Part shown: in pieces, positions 1 through 11,714 of the stretch | Numbering within the stretch: the first letter of the stretch is position 1 | Layout: each line of letters opens with the position of its first letter | DNA from: Apostichopus japonicus | Lineage: Eukaryota > Echinodermata > Holothuroidea > Aspidochirotida > Stichopodidae | Assembly (NCBI RefSeq): GCF_037975245.1 | Contig: NC_092561.1 | Coordinates: 5,382,001-5,446,000 of the forward strand | Direction of reading: 5' to 3' | DNA length: 64,000 bases | Made by a program: the position numbers and the translations under genes | The notes under the pieces: generated by a model | The model's input: only the letters and a program-made list of their open reading frames with translations | Databases searched by the model: none | What the model was told of the DNA's origin: nothing

Positions 1-876
1 GCAACTTTCACTGCATCTCGAAAGATACCACTGGCAAAAGACCTATTGCAAATAAATGTTAAAGATTCAACTACATATAATATAATATCTTTTGTAACTA
101 ACATACTCATGTTATTACAATCAACAGATGTCTTACTAGAAAAATTATTTACAACTTGTAGCACTTCTAAAGTGTCTGTATCTGCTAAGAACATAGAATT
201 CATATTGTGATTTTTAAGATAACCAAATATAGGCCCATCTTGATGAGGGATTTGAGCTGCTAGGTTTGGTCCTATATTTTTAAAGAAATGATTGAACCTA
301 TTAGCAATGGCCTCACCTGTTACCTCTTTATCATTTCCAACAAAAGTATCAGGATAACTACTTTTATTTCCACAATTCTGTTAATACTATACTGTTCAAC
401 ACTTTCTATGTCTCTTTCAAATTATTTCTATGCTTATTTATAAGCTCTGAATAATACTCCCTTTAACAGAATCTTAAGACTGAATTTAATCTAGTTTTAT
501 AACTTTTGTACCTCAGTTCAGACTCACTTGTTCGTTTCTTTAGAAATCTTATACAAAGCACCTTTTTCTTCTCACAAACATTTTTCAGCCCTTTGGTCAT
601 CCATGGTTTGTCCTTAAATTTCCTCTTTGCTGACACCAACTTGATTTGACAAGTTTCATTGAAACACCTTTTAATAATACCAATAAAATTATTGTATGAA
701 GAATTAACATTTTCCGCAGTGTAAACTTGTTCCTATGACTCATTACTAAGCTTGCATAAAATGCATTCATATTTACATCACTTTGAATTCTTATGTAGAT
801 ACAACCATTGTCAGGAACTTGACTTTTTGTATCGTATCCATGACTACAAATTGTAAAATGACTGGACATAAATAAC
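1..876 (-). mobile_element. Non-LTR retrotransposon fragment (CR1/L2/Jockey-type), endonuclease-RT linker and RT start
   Basis: Read on the minus strand, several frames carry a continuous retrotransposon protein broken by frameshifts and stops. Around 590-700 it reads KPWMTKGLKNV, the linker after the endonuclease. Around 230-310 it reads FNHFFKNIGPNLAAQIP, a hallmark just before the reverse transcriptase of CR1/L2/Jockey-like LINEs. Around 1-60 it reads FASGIFRDAVKV, the start of the RT fingers. The element runs off the left edge of the window. The reading frame changes near 720 and has stops near 400-470, so this copy is dead. The exact clade cannot be fixed from this piece. Confidence 0.8.
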
Positions 877-1575
877 TTGACATTAAAGTTTCTCGTGCTC
901 TGATTGGATGAAGCGTTTTTGAAATTACGTGGCAGCCCTATATGTCCTTTCGTAATTGTCAGTATAGCCATGGAGTTGTCAGGGCATATACAAAACTCCC
1001 TGTTGTAGCCAACTGGGTTTGTTATAACTGGCTATCCTTATGGACGGTAAGACAACGGTACCATTTTCACGTTCTCAGATTATATGATGTTCGTCGTAGG
1101 CCTAGATCATTACAGCAATACAACGTCTTTTGGAGACAGCCTGTATAAAATAGTATTGGCCAGATTACGTTATGTATTATCGATCGGCCAAATTTAACGA
1201 GATGAGAGCTTGTTCTTAATATGCGTAGACTGACGTCGAACGTGAGAAAATGGCGTCCTCCTGACATGACTGTGTGAACCAGGATACGTTCCAAATAACA
1301 TGATTTCTCTTGTCTTGGAGACTTGGTTCATTAAGTTACTTACATACATTAATACTTTTTCATTAGTACTTCTTATCTTATTTTATTTTTTGGGCAGAAA
1401 TTTAGTATAGCCTAGGTGCAAATTAATGTACGTCATCTAAGTATGTAAACATTAGCTATACTAATTACAGAGGCAGGCTTTACTGTTGCCCGCTCTGAAT
1501 ATTGGGCGTTGGGTATCTCTTTTGCAGCAGAAACTCAGGCACAGATAGTTTGGAAGAATTTAGAAAAACACCAAC
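877..1575. repeat. Dispersed ~700-bp repeat, copy 1
   Basis: This stretch matches 15898-16592 in the same orientation over its whole length, with scattered substitutions and small indels. Both copies begin at the same word (ttgacattaaag). On the minus strand both encode a similar peptide containing NREFCICP and MAILTITKGH; this copy has stop codons in it. It abuts the LINE on the left and the inverted-duplication arm on the right. The repeat class is not recognised. Confidence 0.8.
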
Positions 1576-2007
1576 AGATTATGGATTCACCCAATTGACC
1601 GAAATACTCCTGCTTTCTCTATGGAGGTCAAGGTCAACAGAGGACAAGGTCTAAAAACTTTATAAACATAGTTACTTCACAAAGTAGTGGCTTGGACGTG
1701 TAGCATATATTTGTATGTGGATTGCAGTCATTGACGATTAAGTGCCTGTTGTTTTCAGTGGAGGTCAAATGTCATTTGAGGTCAACAGAGGTCAAGATCT
1801 AAAAACCTTTCAATGACAAATAAGCTTAGAAGTAAAGCTTGAATGAACTTCACACATATGAAAATCCACTTTATTACTGTTGGTACAAGAATTTACGGTA
1901 AATGTTCTCATATAAAAGACTGCAAGGACCCATTATACACCTGTTGGCTTTCTGGTTCTCAGTTCACTGTATCTCTGACATATTTGACTTACTGTTTTCT
2001 TGATTAG

Positions 2008-2240
2008 ATGTAATGAACCTGGACAGCACCACCACTGGCAATAAACGAGGAATGTTCATACCAGAGAGCTGGAATATTCAATGTCTCTGTCAATGGCCAG
2101 TGATCTCGAAGCGCAAGGTATGGAAGAGGGCAGCAGAGTCCAAGGTGAGGACAACACCGGGGACGAGGACCCAACCAGACGAGTCAGTCGAACGAGTCTG
2201 GGAAGCAGCTGGACCAGTAGCACTTGGGAGGAGGGTGGAG
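2008..2240 (+). CDS. Arm A exon 1 (frameshifted relative to arm B)
   Basis: The acceptor is ag at 2006-2007 and the donor is gtgagg at 2241. It matches 36153-35920 on the minus strand, but one A is missing near 2050. ATG 2008 is followed immediately by TAA, and ATG 2013 opens the wrong frame. ATG 2081 (MSLSMASDLEAQG) opens the frame that continues correctly into the BH3 exon with one base carried over. Confidence 0.65.
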
Positions 2241-5200
2241 GTGAGGATAGAATTAAACATATGAATACCCAGAGCACGCCGCAGTGCTTCCAAAGAATGC
2301 TCTAAAGCAACTTAAACTCTATCAGACAAAATTGGACACACACAAAATTTGGCAAAGAAAACAAAAATTACCCCCTCGTCCAAACAGTTCGATTCAAATT
2401 GGTTTATATTAGCTCTCATTTTATATTTTGATATTTGTCTCCCTTGCAGGGTAAGTAATAAGTTACAATGGCTATTTTTAACCGGCAGTGATCTAGACAT
2501 TTTCACCTCCAGGAAGTCATCAGTACCTAAATGAATAAATGTCGACAAGGTCAATCGGTTATATCAATTATAAAAGGTTATAAGAAAAGAATCTGAAATT
2601 TCTTGTTTGAAGTTTTTCCTTTTTTGTGAAATTGTTTTCATATAACAATATACAAATATTGATTCCTCATTTGCTGTAATAACCCCCCCCCCCCCACCCA
2701 ATAAAAAAACCTATCGCTTACCTTTCAAGGATGATTTTGACAACGTCAGGAATCCATTTATATCTCAATTTAAGAAAAATGTCTTCGCTCCATATGTTTA
2801 ATACGGCTAGAAAATCCTTCCCGATCAAAAAGGGGTACCTATCGGGCTGTGCACGCTTGGTAAATACTTCAGTATCGAAATTGTGGTAAAGACCAAGAAA
2901 CTAGGTTCCAATTCCGTAAGAAAATTGATGTAGGAAATCCAAATAACAAAACGCATGATGTTGGCGCTTTGGATGGTAGAATGAGAAGGATGGGCATTGA
3001 CAGTAGGAGCTCAGTCATAGAGTGTGCACAGTGTTAAAAGGTTACCAGTTCATTCTAGGCACGGTAGAACGAGGTGCTAAGGTTTTTGGGAGACAGGTAA
3101 GCTCGTCACTCGTAAATATCCAAACAATTTTTGGAATATATCAATTTTAGAAATATTTTTTCCCCCCATATGTTTAATACTACTCTTCTGTGTCGTCTAC
3201 AGCATCTGGTAGTGACGTTCCGTTTGAGCAGAGATCTGCCGACGAGCAGGAGGAGTTCTTTAAGAGGATAGGCGACAGACTGGCTCAGATCGGGGACCAG
3301 GTGGTACATGAGTACCATTTTGAATCTGATACCGGTGGACGAGGGGAGGAGGCGGGACCGAGCCAGGCCAGTCTGTTAGCGGAAGAGTCCCGGTCCCTCC
3401 TTGGCAATGGTGCTTCGTCCGGAGGAGTCTCTTGGTCAAGTAAGTACCGTGTGCCGGATTGGGACTATGCTTTACGATATGACGCAATTGTATTTTATAG
3501 ATATGTGTAGCTTGTAATTATATATGGAGTACCTGAAGTAGGTAGTTTATGGAAGGTCATGAAAAGAGAAGGTAACCAACTTTTTCAAGTTGAAATCGTT
3601 TGACTTTAGATTCCTGGTTTTCATACAACAATTAAAAGTAACAGAATGAAAAATATTGTATCCGTTGAAATTGGTCATGTGTGATTTTTTGGAATGAGTG
3701 TAAAACAGAAGGAAAAAAAAACAATGAATGGAGTCGTCGTGGCAAAGCTCATCACTCGTAAATATCCAAACCATTAAGTTTTGGAATATATCAATTTTAG
3801 AAATATTTCATCCCTCCATATGTTTAATACTACTCTTCTGTGTCGTCTACAGCATCTGGTAGCGACGTTCCGTTTGAGCAGAGATCTGCCGACGAGCAGG
3901 AGGAGTTCTTTAAGAGGATAGGCGACAGACTGGCTCAGATCGGGGACCAGGTTGTTCAGGAGTACCATTTTGAATCTGATACCGGTGGACGAGGGGAGGA
4001 GGCGGGACCGAGCCAGGCCAGTCTGTTAGCGGAAGAGTCCAGGGCCCTCCGTGGCAATGGTGCTTCTTCCGGAGGAGCCTCTGGGTCAAGTAAGTACCGT
4101 GTGCCGGATTGGGGCTATGCTTTACGATATGACGCAATCCGGTTTGTCGGTCATCGATGGATGATGCCTTCAGTCAGATGTAGATTTGGTATTAGTTATA
4201 CGATGGTGGTTTTGTGGTACCCTGCCTTGCGGTGATGGAATATGCAGTTATTTTTAATACGTATGGGTACAGAAGATGTGTGGGGGCACTAGTCATATAA
4301 GCATCGGTTTCATTGTATTTTATAGATATGTGTAGCTTGTAATTATATATGGAGTACCTGAAGTAGGTAGTTCAGGGAAAGGCATGAAAAAGACGGTAAC
4401 CCACTTCTTGAAATCGTTTGACTTTAGATTCCTGGTTTTAATGCAACAATTAAAAGTAACAGAATGAAAAATATTGTATTCGTTTTAATTGGTCATGTGT
4501 GATGTTTTGGAATGAGTGTTAAACAGAAACAAAAAAACAATGAATGGGATCGTCGTGGCAAATTGACACTGAAGAAGAGTTCTGAAGATCATAGAATGTT
4601 CTGGAAATGCAAAATTTACTTGTTTTCGGAGATTTATGAAGTTTCAAGACCATTGTTTCCTCTCCTTCAACCCTGCAGCTTCAGAATTGAATGATGCCAT
4701 AGGGAGACGCAACAGAAGGACGGTAGATGGGGTTTCCAGGGTAAGACTCACAGAGGAGGGGAATCCAGATTCAAATGTTACTTCTTTTAACTTTGCGTCC
4801 TCCCTTATCTCTTTCCTCGCAAAACTCTTTGCCGTTATCGCTCTACCATTTCCTCAGTGAACTGGAAACCGGCTCTTAGCGCTGCACAACGTTAATAGCA
4901 ACTAGTCATTTCCTCAAGGTGTTTTCTTAATCATGGATTTAGTCGTCCACAAGGTTTTTCCCATGTGGATGAATGGTTTGATGTACACCTTCCATTTTGT
5001 GTCTCATAATAGCTGTACTTGTGGGCATATAAAGTATCATTTTCCTTGTGGGGGTAAGTTCTTGAGGGGACAGGTCAGCCCATCACTCTTAAAATTCCAT
5101 CACAATGACAATTACAACAATTTATTTCGAGCAATTTTGTACAGTACATGAATGTTTAACAAAGTATAAACAATATTTTGATATACAATACAATCTAGAG

Positions 5201-6881
5201 AGACAGGCACACACATACACACACACAAAGAACATTCATCATGTTAATTGATATCTAATATTTAAGCTATACAAATGCAAAAAAGCAAACAAGTGCAATG
5301 CTTATCGAATGTTTTCCTCATTTGAATGTAATAAATATACACATAAACTGGATAGAATTTGGTCAAAAGGAACAAAACTCCAAAATAAAATTGAATAACA
5401 TAAAAAAAATATAAAAAATAAGAAAAAGAATTGCCTGATAACTTGTAAGATGATTTTCTCGGGGGAATTTCTTTAAACAGGTGAGGTTCATCGATTAATG
5501 TGTTGGACTATATAGTATTATACACAGGCGATCAAGTCAGTTCCTTAGGTGCAACACAAAACTCTCAACAATTGCCAAGTATGAAACTCTGACCAGTAAT
5601 CAACTCGGCCTTTCGGCTTGCTTTCTGGCCCAGAAGAAAACAAAGTAGGAATTGCATTGTGATGTATATATAACTGCACAATTACATTGACTTACTACAC
5701 CCTGTGTCTGCAATCGTTTTCGTTTCGAATAATAGTGGAGTTGAGAAAGGAAGGTTCAAAGCAGGAATTGCTGGAGCGTTTCAGGTACTTTATTGCATAT
5801 TCCAACGGCCAATTTCTTGAAAACCAAAATTGATACTGGAAGCTGACATCCACTCAAAACATTTCAAGCCTCGTCGAACAATCACGACACGTCGATGTTA
5901 GAGTTTGGCTAAAATTTAAGTCTTGGTTGCTAACTTTAAAGATTTTTTTAAAAAATGCTAATTTAAAAACTTTACGTTACACCTTCAGGGTCGGAACCAG
6001 CCCATACCGACGTATGTGATAAGAAGGGTAATCTACGATCGTGCTTATGTGACATTCCAAGAAGCCGTGCAATCGCTCATCAACAGAAACTCTGGCATGG
6101 AGGAAATATCTCAGTTAGCGTTAGTGTTCCATTTTACCAAACAGGCCTGCAAGTTAGCCAAAGCCTTCGGCAGGAAGGCAAACTTCATCAAAGAAAACAG
6201 TATTAACTACATCAGGCATAACTTTGCTGCTTGGATCGACAGCCAGGGTGGTTCGGTAAGTCTTCGCAGCCGTTAATCTCATGGTCCATCTTCAAAAGAA
6301 ATAATTTTTCATAAACAAATTTATGGAGAACAATTTCACAATTGTTACAATATTAAATCAGGTGGAACATGAAATTGATTAGACTAACATTATTGGCACC
6401 TACTGATAGAAGAAAAATGGAGGAACAATTATAGATTTACTACACATGGAAGTTTAACTCTCCGAATTACTACCAGGTCATTGAGAACTGTTCTTGTTTT
6501 ACAGACTAGTAAATGTCGCAGTGAGGGAAAATACTCGTGACGATAAAATTGTTTTCAAATTTTTTGCATCGGTTACCATAATCTGACGTATTTCATTGGG
6601 GAAATAGGGATGACCTTCCAGTAGTTATGGTCAAGAAATAACTATCTTGTGTCGATTAATTACGTGTTTCCCAGTTTGAGTAAGCATTAAAAAAATTGCC
6701 TTTAACTTTTAACATTACATTTGTTTGTTGCTCGTATCGTTTTTGTCACACTCAGTAATAACTTACACAGACTGAAAGCAGACAAATATACACACCAATA
6801 TTTTGGTTCATTCTCATATCTTAGGGAGCCGTGGTTGAAAGTGATTCCGAAGACTCTGTGCAGGAATCGGAGATAGATTGA
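2008..6881 (+). CDS. Truncated Bcl-2-family (Bcl-G/BCL2L14-like) gene, arm A copy with duplicated BH3 exon
   Basis: Inferred exons are 2008-2240, 3203-3439, 3853-4089, 4679-4740, 5989-6255 and 6825-6881. All have AG acceptors and GT donors, and phases agree. If translation starts at ATG 2081, the product is 339 residues with both BH3 exons or 260 with one. The BH3 motif is DRLAQIGDQV; the BH2 region reads WIDSQGGS where the arm-B copy has WIDSQGGW. Members of this family regulate apoptosis at mitochondria through BH3-groove binding. Compared with arm B, this copy lacks the 519-residue N-terminal exon. It also has a 1-bp deletion near 2050 that puts the upstream ATG (2013) out of frame. About seven of 79 residues in the BH2 exon differ, while silent differences are fewer, which suggests relaxed constraint. 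It could be a short new gene or a decaying pseudogene. Confidence 0.65.
2805..3103 (+). repeat. Dispersed repeat R1 (full-length-like copy)
   Basis: Matches 61330-61645 along its length, including the 3' part with cacagtgttaaaaggttac and the terminal gggagacaggtaag. Shorter copies lie near 35705-35760, 38960-39060, 41925-42010, 42110-42300, 54430-54570 and 55835-55985. No coding potential is seen; it is probably a SINE- or MITE-like family. Confidence 0.7.
3203..3439 (+). CDS. Arm A BH3 exon, first copy
   Basis: 237 nt, phase 1 at both ends, acceptor ctacag and donor gtaagt. It encodes SGSDVPFEQR, then RLAQIGDQV (BH3, with the conserved L and GD pair), then an acidic/Ser-rich stretch. Five residues differ from the second copy. 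Skipping or including it keeps the frame. Confidence 0.75.
3853..4089 (+). CDS. Arm A BH3 exon, second copy
   Basis: 237 nt, phase 1 at both ends, with the same acceptor and donor strings as the first copy. The BH3 core IGDRLAQIGDQV is unchanged. Because both copies are phase-symmetric, a transcript containing both would encode two BH3 motifs in one protein. Confidence 0.75.
4679..4740 (+). CDS. Arm A 62-nt linker exon
   Basis: The acceptor is ccctgcag and the donor is gtaaga. It enters in phase 1 and leaves in phase 0, which is required to join the BH3 exon to the BH2 exon. It encodes roughly SELNDAIGRRNRRTVDGVSR. The same exon is at 34667-34606 in arm B. Confidence 0.65.
5989..6255 (+). 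CDS. Arm A BH1/BH2-region exon
   Basis: 267 nt, phase 0 at both ends, acceptor cttcag, donor gtaagt. It encodes the helical core of the Bcl-2 fold (AYVTFQEAVQSL, then LALVFHFTKQACKL) and ends in WIDSQGGS. The final residue is Ser (TCG) where arm B has Trp (TGG), so the normally invariant BH2 tryptophan is missing. The BH1 NWGR signature is absent in both arms. Confidence 0.75.
6825..6881 (+). CDS. Arm A terminal exon, acidic tail
   Basis: Acceptor catatcttag; 19 codons ending in TGA encode GAVVESDSEDSVQESEID. The arm B copy differs only by Val for Ala at the second position. There is no hydrophobic anchor. Confidence 0.65.
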   Translation, partial: GAVVESDSEDSVQESEID

Positions 6882-9036
6882 CACCAGTTGTGTGCTGTCC
6901 TCATTCAAATACAGATAAGATTGGTCGCGTCCATTTGCAAAAAAATTGCAAAACCCAAGGCTAAGTACTTAATTAAGAAATAATTAATGTCATTATTCTG
7001 ACATTGTTTCGTATATTTTCTCTGCATTTATATCTCTCCCTAACATATTTATTTACGAATTCCTTCTATTTTATACATTTTTTCTTTTCTTTCCGACATC
7101 TCACACGTCACTTTATGCGGACGTTTTATAACAGAGTTTAAATGGTTATTTTGAAGCTAACAAGTCAGCAGCCTATAAGAGTGTCTCAAAACTGAGAAAA
7201 GGGTGCAACTTTCGTGTTGCATTCAATTGACTGTTTTGTCAAAGTACTGGAAAAGATTAAATGCTGACAACACAAAAGCTACTAAAGGGCAGCAATTTAC
7301 AGAAGGCTCTCTTCTGTTTAATTCTGGCATAAACAAATTAATGAGTCAGAACTCTGTAGTACTAAAGATAAGTAAATATGAAAAGAAGTGAAAGAAAATG
7401 GCACCCTTTTTCTAACTTGAGAAAGCAATATGCTGTCGCAATAAACAATGCTTACAACCCCCCCCCCCCCTCTTAATGTTTCTTTTATCGCAAATGCGTG
7501 TGTATAATTATGCTCTTTTCTGAAAACGAGAATATGTGGGACAGATACTCCTTCCATTAAAATCTTCTATCTAATATGAAAGTTTTTGCAGTCGAAAGAA
7601 ATAGATTCACGTCTGAAAATCAATTCGTTATCTTTAGTAAATAACTGTCGAATATTTTGGTTTGATTATTTAGATTAATTGCCCAAACCACTCTTGTGTT
7701 ACAATGAGGCCTATTATTGGCAATGCTTCATCATTAGCATCCGCAAGACAACAATGTATTTGATATTAACATCATCACTGACTCAGGTTTTCAAACTCTC
7801 ATGGATCATTGTTCAATGCTGCCTCTGCATTTTTAAGCTTTTCCATTTTCAACATTTTTGTCCGGTTTCCTGGATAGAAAAATATCTTAAAAAGAGATCA
7901 ACAAGAAGCTCAGCTAGAAAAAGAAACAGAGAACTTTTTAATGTATCTTTTAAAGACAGTGATTCAAAACGGAATCGGTAAGATGAGCACTGACTGTTTG
8001 TCTTCCATAAATATTTTATATCGATTTACTTTCGAATCCTAGACGAGACTGGCTTCTAAAACGATGTCCACCTAAATATATCGAAAAGAAATTTAAGAAT
8101 AGGGTAGACCGTTGTAGGCCGACAATATCGTCGTTCAAAAGACGTGGAAATACGTTTCTTAAATAAGATTGTCTCGAATAGAAATTTGGAAATGATACTG
8201 GGTACCATTTTATACAATGTAATAACTCTTGTATTGTCAAAAGAATACCTCACTGTAACACACACTAGTGACCCCTTTAGAAAAATTAAATAAGTGGAGA
8301 CTTGAAAGTTTCAGACACTGGACAGTTTGAGACACTTTTAGAGTTTCTTTAACACTGTTTATGCAGCTGGCTGTGCGTTGTCCCATCCAAGCTGATTAAA
8401 AAGGTATGTGATGCTATATGTAGCCTAGAAGATTTATTCATTTCTGAAGAAAAAAGAAGATATGAAACAACAAAACAGATTTCCTATAATTTTCCTATCA
8501 TAACAAGTCCTGCATAAGATTGGTAATGAATATTTGAATACCAATCGTAGATATTTGGAATCAGATACAGATTTGTCCCCAAAGTTAAATTTGAGATTAT
8601 TTTGAGATTAGTTTGTTTAGACAGATAGCATTATTGCTGATGGCATCTCCCTCTCATTAGACTGTGAGTAAAGTTAAATTACCATAACAGGAAGTGCACT
8701 TTTTTCTTTACAATGTACGAATTTTCAACAGCAACAAAAAACTTGATTATTATTATACCATTGTTAACTATCCAAATTGAAGTGAAATTTGAGGTTAATT
8801 TCTTTTTTTATTTGTCCAGCTTATGAACTTCCACCTATGCTACCATTTTAAAAGTTAATTTAATTTTAAATTAAATTTTAAAATTGAACATTTAATGTAT
8901 ACCCCATATTATTCTCTGCTTTTAGCGTAGTTGATTTTTCTATTGTAACTATATAAAATCGGTCACATTTATCTCACCAGTCCACATCAGTATTATTTTA
9001 CATGTTGTTTGATTCTCTTTTTAAATCTATTCCTAA

Positions 9037-10350
9037 TTAATTCTTTATCATATGAAATGAGATTTACCCAATTGGTAAAATTACTCTGGTTAAAAGCTTT
9101 GGTATTTTCCAGTTTGTGTACTTATTTCAATGCTTGCCAAATCCTCCGGATTGGTTTATCAAGCAATTGGATACTATTTTATTCAAATTCATCTGGCATG
9201 GGAAACCAGACAAGATTAAACGTAATACGTTGATTAGCTCTATCCCAGAAGGTGGGCTGAATGCAACTCATATTAAAAGTTTCGTACACGGTTTGAAATG
9301 TTCATGGGTTAAGCGTTATACTAGTAACAACACTGCTTTTTGGAAGTTGTACTTTAATTATTACCTTAAGGATTATGGTGCCCATTTGGTTTTTGATTGT
9401 AATTATAAGGCAGTTGATATACACACAAATAATGCATTTATCAATGATATTTTACACGGTTGGACTCTCTTCGCCTTTAAAGATGTCACTGAAAATTATG
9501 AAAGTCAAGTGATATGGAATAAACACAACATAAAGGTGAATAATCGTATTATTTTTTATAAAGCATGGTATAACAATGGAATCAAATTTGTAAGCGATCT
9601 TACTAATGAGGGTGGTAATCTTTAATCTTTTTCTGACTTTAGAGAAAAGTATCATATTAATTGTGCTTTCACTATATACTATGGTGTAATTAGTGCTATT
9701 CCAGGTCATTGGAGAAGGTCATTGAATCACAGTAATACTAATCCTGAAACATTGAACACTCAGGCTATTCAATATCAGTCACGGTTCAATTGTAAGCAGC
9801 TCATTCAAAGGGTAATCACTCGCCCTAAGTCTATTGTTAAATGGAATGATAACTTTGATTTTAATGAGCGTCAATGGAATGTTATCTTTCAAATTATTCC
9901 GTTTAAGTCTTTAAGGGAAACAAAGATACAGTATTTCCAGTATCGCTTTCTTCACAGTATTTTGGGAACAAATTATTTATTATTTCAAACGAAAATGACA
10001 GATAACCCTCGTTGTAATTCTGCGGAGTTAATGATGAAACAATAGAACATCTTTATTGGGAATGTAATATTAGTGCTAGCTTTATGTTAGACGTTGAGCC
10101 AAAAATTTTCAATTGACAGTTTGTTTTTTCCAAGAAAGATGTTTTCTTTGGATATCAACTGTTATTAAAGCATCCATTGAACTTTCTAATATTTTATATC
10201 ATATATTACATTTTTCAGAAGAAAGTTAAAAATGGTTCGTTAATTGTAAACGAATTTTTGTATAAGTTCAAATTTCAACTACAACTGTGGAACATCAATT
10301 ACATAAGAACAAAATACGTGGGCCGTTTTCGTTCCAGACCTTAAAGGCCA
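9037..10350 (+). mobile_element. Tx1/L1-like LINE, 3' end of ORF2
   Basis: The plus strand encodes the C-terminal third of a Tx1/L1-type ORF2. It reads FIWHGKPDKIKR around 9190-9220 and KIQYFQYRFLHSILGTN around 9925-9970. After a frameshift near 10015 comes a Cys/His stretch (CGVNDETIEHLYWEC), typical of the ORF2 C-terminal zinc-knuckle region. There are stops or frameshifts near 9625, 10015 and 10110. The fragment is 5'-truncated exactly where similarity between the inverted arms ends. Confidence 0.8.
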
Positions 10351-10611
10351 CTTTTAGTACGTACCCATTTTTATTTGAAGAATAGTGGTTGCTGTTATGC
10401 CATTACTGTTATGTTTATTTGCATAAAGGTTTTAATGCAGAATGTTTACGTTTATGTAGTTTAAGGAAAAATATGTAATGAATGTTGTTGTTGCAAAAGA
10501 TGAACAATAAATGATGGCTAAGGAATGACAACAAAAATGAAATGAGATTCAAAAGTATGTATGAAATTTGGTAAAAACATAACTTTAAAATAAAAAAGAG
10601 AATTGACTTGA

Positions 10612-11680
10612 ATGTCATTTTCGGTTTCCCTAACTTTAGATCTCGCCTGTAATAGTGTAACGGTCGTTGAAGTTGGAACGTTTGATAACACACCGCATCT
10701 TCGAAACCTTCTGCTTTCTCACAACAACTTGAAAGAAATACAAGTGGGTTCTTTTACAGAAACGAAATTTATAGAAAGACTATTTCTAGAACATAGCAAA
10801 TTAGAAGCGATCCGTGAACATGTCTTCAGTAACCTAACAAAAGCAATGACCATTTATTTTGATAATAATCAAATTCGCTTTCTGGAGAAATGTAGCTTTA
10901 ATGGGCTGTTGCGACTACGATGGCTTTGTTGAGCAATAACCAAATTTCTGAACTCGACGAAGAAATATTTAGAAATGTGTCGTCTGGAAACATTAGATCT
11001 CGATCAAAATCAATTGATAACTCTTCCTCGTGGTCTGTTTTAAAGTTTGCTTTTTTTGAGACGAGTAATTCTGTCCGATAACAGAATAACAACCATCCCG
11101 TTACCAATTTATCTGGGACTCATTTCTCCTTTAGAGTTGATGGATGTGCGAAACAATGATATTACGCAATTAACAAGTCTCCTGCCGTATTTCCATGTGA
11201 CTGAAAGGTTTTTGTGCGGTGGGAATCCCTATATTTGTGACTGTGCGTTCATCACACTACAATCACTGTTCAAGAATAATTTATTCCTAGAACAAGTAAT
11301 GTATATACGTTCAAGTCCTGTAACTTGCATGTGGCAAGATGTCAACTTTGAAGTAGATGAGCCGTTGCCATTTGCTTGCCCTGAAGATGGTGAAGTGATA
11401 AATGACGTCACCACATCAACATCACAAGCAATTAACGCATCCTTCACAGAGAACTGAGTCGCAAATTAGTGGAGAGGTATCAACTGAGAGCAAAACAATT
11501 GCTTATGTTGGTAATACAGTTAAAACTGATCAGATGGAGCCGACGGATACTGGAGTTAGAAATCCGATATATGACTGGTTAATCGTATACTGTTCAGTCC
11601 TAATAACACTTGTTCTTGCGTCTTTAATCTACTTCTTCAAGCGTTTACGTTTCCAATCAATACCAATGACTCGCGTTTAA
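10612..11680 (+). pseudogene. LRR transmembrane protein pseudogene (relative of the gene at 20971)
   Basis: The three plus-strand frames together give LRR units (for example LRNLLLSHNNLKEI and LRRVILSDNRITTIP), an LRRCT-type cap (NPYICDCAF near 11227) and a membrane segment near 11570-11650 (DWLIVYCSVLITLVLASLIY). The frame is broken near 10930 (stop TGA after LRWLC), near 10975, at 11041 (TAA) and near 11455. The N-terminal cap and signal peptide are missing. Order and wording match the intact ORF at 20971-22386, including DWL at the membrane entry. It is a dead paralogue and not a second working gene. Confidence 0.8.
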
Positions 11681-11714
11681 GGACTAGAACACTCCTGTCT
11701 GGACTCAAAATATA

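Larger units (their letters stand above)
3102..4553 (+). repeat. Tandem duplication of the BH3-exon segment
   Basis: Two copies, about 3102-3745 and 3746-4553, each carry upstream intron, the BH3 exon and downstream intron. The first copy has lost roughly 180 bp after its exon relative to the second. Arm B has a single copy, so the duplication arose in arm A or was lost from B. Confidence 0.85.
1579..9036 (+). repeat. Arm A of a ~7.3-kb inverted duplication
   Basis: Collinear matches to the reverse complement of 29402-36563 run throughout: the AGGTCA-rich stretch at 1580-1830, exon sequences at 2008-2240, 3203-4089, 4679-4740, 5989-6255 and 6825-6881, intronic DNA at 5100-5700, and non-coding DNA at 7130-9036. 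Exons differ by a few per cent and introns more, with indels. The left edge abuts the dispersed repeat at 877-1575 and the right edge abuts the LINE at 9037. Arm B continues into unrelated unique sequence at both ends, so arm A is probably the derived copy. Confidence 0.9.

Noticed and set aside
9116-9625. 169-codon ORF as a host gene
   Set aside because: Its content is the C-terminal part of a Tx1/L1-like ORF2, continuing in other frames on both sides; it belongs to the LINE.
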